10,583 bases of DNA from Bordetella parapertussis (lineage in GTDB: Bacteria; Cyanobacteriota; Cyanobacteriia; PCC-6307; Cyanobiaceae): contig CALPMR020000079.1 of NCBI GenBank assembly GCA_943324725.2, positions 1-10,583 of the forward strand, in the 5' to 3' direction. The notes under the pieces are model-generated. The model was not told where the DNA came from and did not search any database. It worked only from the letters and a program-made list of their open reading frames with translations. Below are positions 6,865-10,583 of the stretch, in pieces (position 1 is the stretch's first letter; each line of letters starts with the position of its first letter). Position numbers and translations under genes: made by a program.

Positions 6865-7562
6865 ATGACCGACCACGCGCAGACAACCCCCTGCACGGCA
6901 CCTCAGTGGCTATGTACACTCACACATCTGATCATCGAACAGAGCGAACCCGTCTCGATTGCCGGCATCGATCCGTCGGTAGCACAACTCGCCTTCGCAC
7001 GGCAGTACCCTCTCCTGCAGAGCGTCGATTTTGTCAACGGCGACGCCATGGCCCTGCCGTTCCCACATCATGCGTTCGATCTCGCGGTCACGCCGGTGGT
7101 GATCTTCTTTGTGTCTAAACTGGCGAAGGCTTTAGCAGAAATGGTCCGTGTCGTTGCCCCCGGGTGGAACAATGGCCGCCTATGCCATGGGACATGGAGG
7201 ATGGTGGCTTCCCCTATCAAATCGTGAATGAAACACTGGCCGCCGTCGGCAGGTCCGCTCCGACGCCGCCTATTGTCGGGTCCTCCCGCTTGGATGTGCT
7301 GGGGGATCTCTTGGCTACCGCAAGCTTGAGAGGCATCTAGAGCACAGCGATTGAGGTGGAACGCACCTTCGTTGACTTTGAAGATATATTGAACACCGTC
7401 ATCGGGGCGCCGAGCGCTGGACAGACCCTGGCGGCCATGAACGAGGAGGAAGTCTCCCGATTCCGCGAAGTGCTGTGAGCCCGCCTGCAGCCCGCAGGCA
7501 GCGGCCTGATCACCCTGTCGGGGCGGGCCCATGCCATCAGGGGGACGGTGGCAGAGCGATGA
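6865..7562 (+). pseudogene. Decayed class I SAM-dependent methyltransferase
   Basis: Three consecutive frames together read as one methyltransferase. Frame A (from 6865) gives SIAGIDPSVAQLAFA, then GDAMALPFPHHAFD and VVIFFV, then AEMVRVVAPG: the SAM-binding beta-2 Asp, motif II/III region and post-motif helix. Upstream, APQWL runs directly into CTLTHLI, so the glycine-rich motif I (DVGCGTG) seems deleted. Single-base insertions near 7160 and 7180 move the frame to AAYA, then WDMEDGGFPYQ, and then SSRLDVLGDLL. In that last frame TAG at 7338-7340 and TGA at 7476-7478 interrupt otherwise good family sequence (VERTFVDFEDIL, then LITLSGRAHAIRG); each is one substitution away from a sense codon. 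The natural stop is TGA at 7560. The gene cannot make a working enzyme; its former substrate is unknown. Confidence 0.85.
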
Positions 7563-7584
7563 TGTGTTGGCTGAGGGATCGTTA

Positions 7585-7605
7585 CCCGGGCAGCACCTAC
7601 CCGGG
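7585..7605 (+). terminator. Weak hairpin after the methyltransferase remnant
   Basis: Two copies of the palindrome CCCGGG, 9 nt apart, can pair; AGCCTTATTTTTGG follows. The T-run starts about 6 nt after the stem, so terminator function is doubtful. Confidence 0.3.
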
Positions 7606-7777
7606 AGCCTTATTTTTGGGGAGTAACGGCCTCTCCGTCTTTGCGCGTCAGCGTGGCTCAGGGCCGATGGCAACAACGATTGAACCGTCACAGATGCCTG
7701 TCCTGCACTTGCTATCAGCGGGCATGTCGACAGTTCCCAGAGGATTGAGAAAGGATGACCGCAGTGAGAGCTGAAGG

Positions 7778-8300
7778 ATGAAGGGCTGGAGACCGATGCT
7801 GCTGCTGGTCCTGCTGGTCCTGCTGGCAGTGCCCATGCCCACCATGGCTGCTGGTGTGTGCTTCGCGTGGGTGTTCTCGATGGCTCTCCCCCCTGCTCTC
7901 AGCAGCAGGCCAGCGGTCAGTGGCAAGGACGAGCGCTGGATCTCTGGGAGCTGATCGCTCGCCGGGAAGAACTGCCTTATGTGCTGAGGGGTTACCAAAA
8001 CCAAGGCAGCCTGCTGAACGCCACTGAGTCGGATCAGGTCGACATCGGCGTCGGCTACCTCACCGTTTCACCAGAGCGCGTGGGCCACTACCACTTCAGC
8101 CTGCCGTTTCAGGAGGAGGAGCTGGCCCTGTTGTTCCGACGGATCGCCTGGCGGGCGGCCGCAGGTTGCTTCAGGCCGTTCTCCATCCCCAGTTGCTAAG
8201 GGTGATGGCGGGTTATCTGTTGGTGATCGCGCTGATCAGCTGGCTGATCTGGCGTGATGAGCACCGTGGCGACGCGTTGGGATGGCTGCCATGCGATTGA
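7778..8300 (+). pseudogene. Truncated GluR0-type ligand-gated channel / family 3 binding-protein remnant
   Basis: Three frames join into one N-terminal half. From the ATG at 7778 (GAGAG about 8 nt upstream) comes a clear signal peptide, MKGWRPMLLLVLLVLLAVP ending MAAG. A frameshift near 7856 leads to LRVGVLDGSPPC, then DLWELIARREELPY, then QVDIGVGYLTVSPERV: lobe I of a bacterial family 3 solute-binding domain. A second shift near 8140 leads to RLLQAVLHPQLLRV followed by the hydrophobic helix MAGYLLVIALISWLIW and RDEHRGD, ending at TGA 8298. Ligand lobe followed by a membrane helix is the order in prokaryotic ionotropic glutamate receptor-like channels (lobe I, M1, pore, M2, lobe II). The pore, M2 and lobe II are absent. 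A simple binding protein would not have the membrane helix. The end overlaps the antisense CHAD gene. Confidence 0.65.
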
Positions 8301-8998
8301 AGTTGTCCGGCATGCCATGGGGCCAACACTGTCTTGTGTTCCAGGGCATAGCGGGCCCCCTTGATCCGTTTACGCAGGGCATGGAGGGCCTCGGCGGTGG
8401 GATCCTGCGTGCTCCAGCCGGGTTGCAGAAACAGATCAGCTGTGAACGGGGCATGCCATTCGTACAGCCAGGGCAGCAGCGGCAACTCGCCCAGGCTGGT
8501 GAAGCGTGGTTTGTGCTGCCATTTGTGCAACCGGGCCAGCAGCTTGAGATAGCGGGAATGGCACAGTCCTTCCACCAGGGCCTCAAAGGCTGGAGCCCGA
8601 TCGCGGCCCAGGCGCTTCATCGCCCCTTCCATGCTGCGCTGCTCGCTTTGAGGCAGCCTCGGCAGCAACTGCTCCTCCAGCCTCAGCCGCAAGAGATCAA
8701 GATCGCGGCAGAGGCCGGTACGGCGAGCCACAGCCGCAATCCTGCCACTGTCCACCGACTCCGGCAGCTCAAGAGCAGGGCCGAACTGGCCCAGGGCCGT
8801 GCGCAACCGCCGCAGGCTCACCCGCAATTGGTGGAGGGGTTCCGGGTCGCGGTCAGCAAGCACCTCGGGTTGCAGCTTCCCCAGGCGTCGCGTTTGCCGC
8901 TGGATCAATTCCAGGGCGAAGGCGCCACTGGTGCTGAGCGGCTCGCCTGGGAGGTCGTCCGCCTGGACAATCGCCAATGCATGCAGAGATGCGGCCAT
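8213..8998 (-). CDS. CHAD-domain protein, C-terminus altered
   Basis: A 261-residue alpha-helical protein with the conserved histidine alpha-helical domain (CHAD), a fold known to bind inorganic polyphosphate. From the ATG at 8998, the first signature is at about 53-68 (EPLHQLRVSLRRLRTAL), with TGLCRDLDLLR at about 94-104 and the second signature at about 206-221 (HALRKRIKGARYALEH). In normal CHAD proteins another 60-80 residues with more helices follow. Here the sequence after ALEHKTVLAPWH becomes a Ser/His-rich tail that is antisense to the channel remnant, so the natural 3' end has been replaced. It may still fold in part, or it may be a pseudogene. A TTG at 9010 is an alternative start; the ATG is preferred, with GGGG 7 nt upstream. 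The gene is divergent from speD, 112 nt away. Confidence 0.8.
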   Translation of the reverse strand: MAASLHALAIVQADDLPGEPLSTSGAFALELIQRQTRRLGKLQPEVLADRDPEPLHQLRVSLRRLRTALGQFGPALELPESVDSGRIAAVARRTGLCRDLDLLRLRLEEQLLPRLPQSEQRSMEGAMKRLGRDRAPAFEALVEGLCHSRYLKLLARLHKWQHKPRFTSLGELPLLPWLYEWHAPFTADLFLQPGWSTQDPTAEALHALRKRIKGARYALEHKTVLAPWHAGQLQSHGSHPNASPRCSSRQISQLISAITNR

Positions 8999-9035
8999 GG
9001 CATGCCCCAAATGCGACCCTTAACTCAGGCTAGGT

Positions 9036-9045
9036 CCACCGGTGG
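9036..9045. promoter_or_regulatory. 10-bp palindrome between divergent CHAD and speD genes
   Basis: CCACCGGTGG is a perfect palindrome in the 112-nt space between the two divergent starts. It could be an operator for either gene, but one short palindrome in GC-rich DNA is weak evidence, and I could not place a convincing -10/-35 pair beside it. Confidence 0.25.
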
Positions 9046-9110
9046 CCGGTGTCCAACCCGAAAGCAGCGGAGCCAGGGTTGTATGGTTAAGGTTCTATCG
9101 TCTTGTCCAG

Positions 9111-9614
9111 ATGAGCTACGCCTTCCCCCACTTCCATCCCAACCCCGGATGGAGCGCTCCTGAATCCACCGGCGCCAGCATTGCGCCGAGCGACAATCTC
9201 AACAGTTCCATCACCGATACGGTCGGCAAACATTGCATTCTCGAGCTCTACGACTGCGACTGCGCCAGGCTCGACGATGAAACTTTTCTCAGATCTGCCA
9301 TCACCAACGCCGCAGTGCGTGCTGGTGCGACTCTGCTGCAACTGATCACCCATCACTTCCAGCCCCATGGGGTGACAGGCCTCGCCCTGCTTGCCGAGTC
9401 CCACATCTCGATCCACACCTGGCCTGAGTCCGGCTACGCCGCGGTGGATGTGTTCACCTGTGGTGATCACACCATGCCTGAAAGTGCCTGTCGGGTGCTG
9501 GCGGAAGAATTGCGGTCCCGACATCACAAGCTCAGCAGCTTTCGTCGATCCACGCCAAGTCAGCTTGCCGCTGCCGAGCGGGAGCCTGCCGGAATGGGTG
9601 GACTGTCCACATAA
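9111..9614 (+). CDS. speD: S-adenosylmethionine decarboxylase proenzyme (prokaryotic class 1B type)
   Basis: A 167-residue AdoMetDC, which converts S-adenosylmethionine to decarboxylated SAM, the aminopropyl donor for spermidine-type polyamines, in the cytosol. The family core is complete: [31 protein letters not shown], and [20 protein letters not shown] followed by [11 protein letters not shown]. By comparison with the Thermotoga enzyme the self-cleavage site is Glu96-Ser97 (in AESH), giving the pyruvoyl group on Ser97, with His102 and Cys117 as the processing and proton-donor residues. The ATG at 9111 ([10 protein letters not shown]) is chosen because it gives the usual cyanobacterial N-terminus and length. 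An upstream ATG-like start at 9042 would add 23 residues with no family match. No Shine-Dalgarno is visible. The C-terminal tail after FRRSTPSQ is family-typical. Confidence 0.95.
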   Translation: MSYAFPHFHPNPGWSAPESTGASIAPSDNLNSSITDTVGKHCILELYDCDCARLDDETFLRSAITNAAVRAGATLLQLITHHFQPHGVTGLALLAESHISIHTWPESGYAAVDVFTCGDHTMPESACRVLAEELRSRHHKLSSFRRSTPSQLAAAEREPAGMGGLST

Positions 9615-9851
9615 ACTCTGTAAACACGGGGCCGTTGCATAAGCGACTCAAGGCTTAGCCATGTCCCTTCCGTATCCCACCCATTCTCACCTGAGGCAGA
9701 TTTGCGGGTACCTGCATCACATTGCAGGCCCCCTCTCGTTTCATTGTTAAAGCTTCAGGCAGGATTACACTTGTCGCGAACAGAGTAGTTGGACAAACAA
9801 GATATCGACCTCCTTGTTAAGTTCAATCCCAAAGTCCTACAGGGAGGCCCA

Positions 9852-9889
9852 TGACTTGCCATGCCAACTCCTCCTGGCCTGGCAAGTCA
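9852..9889. repeat. Strong hairpin 1 in the speD-sulP intergenic region
   Basis: TGACTTGCCA pairs perfectly with TGGCAAGTCA. Allowing one T/C mismatch, GCC/GGC extends the stem to 13 pairs around the loop AACTCCTCCT. No T-run follows in either direction, so it is not a typical terminator. Confidence 0.6.
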
Positions 9890-9894
9890 GTGGA

Positions 9895-9918
9895 ACGCAA
9901 GCTTCCTCACGCTTGCGT
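9895..9918. repeat. Strong hairpin 2, directly after hairpin 1
   Basis: ACGCAAGC pairs perfectly with GCTTGCGT around TTCCTCAC (8 bp, 8-nt loop). It starts 5 nt after hairpin 1. Both loops are pyrimidine-rich and contain TCCTC-like sequence, which can pair with or mimic the complement of a Shine-Dalgarno. Confidence 0.55.
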
Positions 9919-10056
9919 CAGGATATTGCTGAATCCAGAAACATCATAGTGCCTGATTCGTTGACAAGACTCCAAGTGCTAGGCAGCTTGTTGTGATGCC
10001 GTTTTACACATGCAGACATGGCGGGAAGTCAAAGGGCAAGTTACCTGTCTACTCCG

Positions 10057-10062
10057 TATAAT
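10057..10062 (+). promoter_or_regulatory. Consensus -10 box upstream of sulP
   Basis: A perfect TATAAT with no good -35 at 16-18 nt. It would start transcription near 10069, leaving a leader of about 140 nt before sulP that includes the small ORF at 10085. An activator-dependent promoter would explain the missing -35. Confidence 0.4.
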
Positions 10063-10084
10063 TTCTGGCAGGAGACAAAGCCTA

Positions 10085-10144
10085 ATGTCATGCCAAGATA
10101 AACCGTATTGTACGTGTGACAACAGCAAATTCATGCTCCACTGA
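10085..10144 (+). CDS. Candidate 19-residue Cys-rich leader peptide
   Basis: The ATG at 10085 opens a 19-codon frame reading MSCQDKPYCTCDNSKFMLH and ending at TGA 10142-10144. AGGAG lies 10 nt upstream, one of the better ribosome sites in the window, and a consensus -10 box lies 22 nt before it. Three of 19 codons are Cys, two of them nearly adjacent (Cys-Thr-Cys). The ORF stands 66 nt before a SulP-family (sulfate-type) transporter gene, so a translation-coupled sensor of cysteine or charged tRNA-Cys is conceivable. This is inference: no attenuator hairpin with a T-run is visible between it and sulP, and such a short ORF can occur by chance. Confidence 0.35.
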   Translation: MSCQDKPYCTCDNSKFMLH

Positions 10145-10210
10145 ATTGGAGCGATGGTTCACTGGTATCAGCATGCGCCATGCCGCAACCCTTTTCGGTG
10201 GTAACCGACG

Positions 10211-10583
10211 ATGAGGCTCCGCCGCAATCCTTGGCGGCACTGGCTCCCCGCTCTATCTGCCATCCGCGACTACAGGCTCGCCTGGCTTCGCCATGACCTC
10301 GTGGCCGGCCTCGCCTTGTCGGCTGTGATGCTACCCGTAGGAATTGCTTATGCGGTTGCCTCCGGTGTTCCGCCCAGCAGTGGCCTGTACGCCACGATCT
10401 TCGGATTGCTTGCCTATGCCCTGTTCGGTCCCAGCCGGATGCTGGTGTTGGGACCGGACTCCTCGCTCGTCGCCCTGATCCTCGGCATCGTGCTGCCCCT
10501 GTCTGCAGGTGATTCCCAGCGCGCCATGGCCTTGGCCGGAATGTTGGCCATCGTCTCCGGCAGCCTGTGCGTTCTTGCTGGAG
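10211..10583 (+). CDS. SulP-family (SLC26-like) anion transporter, 5' end only
   Basis: The first 124 codons of a SulP transporter, which moves sulfate, bicarbonate or another inorganic anion across the inner membrane; the window ends inside the gene. After a basic lead (MRLRRNPWRHWLP) come WLRHDLVAGLALSAVMLPVG and IAYAVASGVPPSSGLYATIF, which are the conserved TM1 region and TM1-TM2 hairpin of the family. LAYALFGPSRMLVLGPDSS with ALI then form the TM3 loop signature, followed by a further hydrophobic helix. The C-terminal STAS domain, if present, lies outside. The start is secure at the 5' side because TAA stands in frame at 10202-10204; GGTGG about 10 nt upstream is a weak Shine-Dalgarno. 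The substrate cannot be told from this part. Confidence 0.92.
   Translation, partial: MRLRRNPWRHWLPALSAIRDYRLAWLRHDLVAGLALSAVMLPVGIAYAVASGVPPSSGLYATIFGLLAYALFGPSRMLVLGPDSSLVALILGIVLPLSAGDSQRAMALAGMLAIVSGSLCVLAG

Larger units (their letters stand above)
9615..10056. other. Intergenic region between speD and sulP; no gene seen
   Basis: About 440 bp with no recognisable protein. A 60-codon open frame at 9814-9996 crosses the two hairpins described below and has no family features. Other structure: CCTGCA/TGCAGG at 9711-9728 followed by CCCCCTCTCGTTTC (a poor terminator candidate for speD), and an isolated TTGACA at 9961-9966 without a suitable -10 at 16-18 nt. Confidence 0.5.

Noticed and set aside
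7068..7691. Minus-strand open frame of 207 codons
   Set aside because: It is antisense to the methyltransferase pseudogene, whose plus-strand frames match the family well.
8282..9163. Long plus-strand open frame of 293 codons
   Set aside because: It lies antisense to the CHAD gene and crosses into speD; its product is Gln/Arg-rich without family motifs, as expected for the shadow of a GC-rich gene.
9961..9966. Consensus TTGACA as a -35 box for sulP
   Set aside because: No TATAAT-like sequence lies 15-19 nt downstream; the perfect -10 at 10057 is too far away to pair with it.
1..10583. CRISPR array, rRNA or phage integrase
   Set aside because: No regularly spaced direct repeats, rRNA signature or integrase-like frame was seen on reading both strands.

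Overview
The window looks like a chromosomal accessory region of a picocyanobacterium of the Synechococcus/Cyanobium type. The evidence is a DUF1651 protein (a family known almost only from marine and freshwater picocyanobacteria), a cyanobacterial-style SpeD, a POR-like short-chain dehydrogenase and generally GC-rich genes. Species cannot be read from the sequence alone.

Layout. (1) 1-188: the 5' end of a family-1 glycosyltransferase on the minus strand, with a strong ribosome binding site. (2) 189-1900: about 1.7 kb with no convincing gene but several strong hairpins. (3) 1901-3384, minus strand: a POR-like SDR preceded by a DUF1651 protein. (4) 3419-3728: fragments of two unrelated transposases (IS3-family OrfA, then IS630-family) next to a 17-nt sequence that also occurs at 827. 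(5) 3853-6533: a visibly AT-richer, co-oriented three-gene cassette with its own candidate promoter: a DUF4239 (bestrophin-like) membrane protein, a CadD-type transporter overlapping it by 4 nt, and a cytosolic-looking right-handed beta-helix protein. (6) 6865-8300: two decayed genes, a SAM-dependent methyltransferase with two frameshifts and two in-frame stops, and the N-terminal half of what reads as a GluR0-type ligand-gated channel (signal peptide, ligand lobe and first membrane helix in three frames). (7) 8213-8998, minus strand: a CHAD-domain protein whose 3' end runs antisense into the channel remnant, so the two truncated genes appear fused tail to tail. (8) 9111-9614: speD, S-adenosylmethionine decarboxylase, divergent from the CHAD gene. 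(9) 9615-10210: an intergenic region with two tandem perfect hairpins, a consensus -10 box and a 19-codon Cys-rich ORF. (10) 10211-end: the start of a SulP-family anion transporter.

The intact genes at the edges (glycosyltransferase, SDR, speD, sulP) look like ordinary genome content. The middle reads as a plasticity zone: transposon debris, a probably acquired metal/ion-type membrane cassette, and genes in decay. The most original candidates are the DUF4239/CadD/beta-helix cassette, the CHAD/channel junction, and the possible Cys-codon leader peptide ahead of sulP. No CRISPR array, tRNA, rRNA or intact mobile element was seen.
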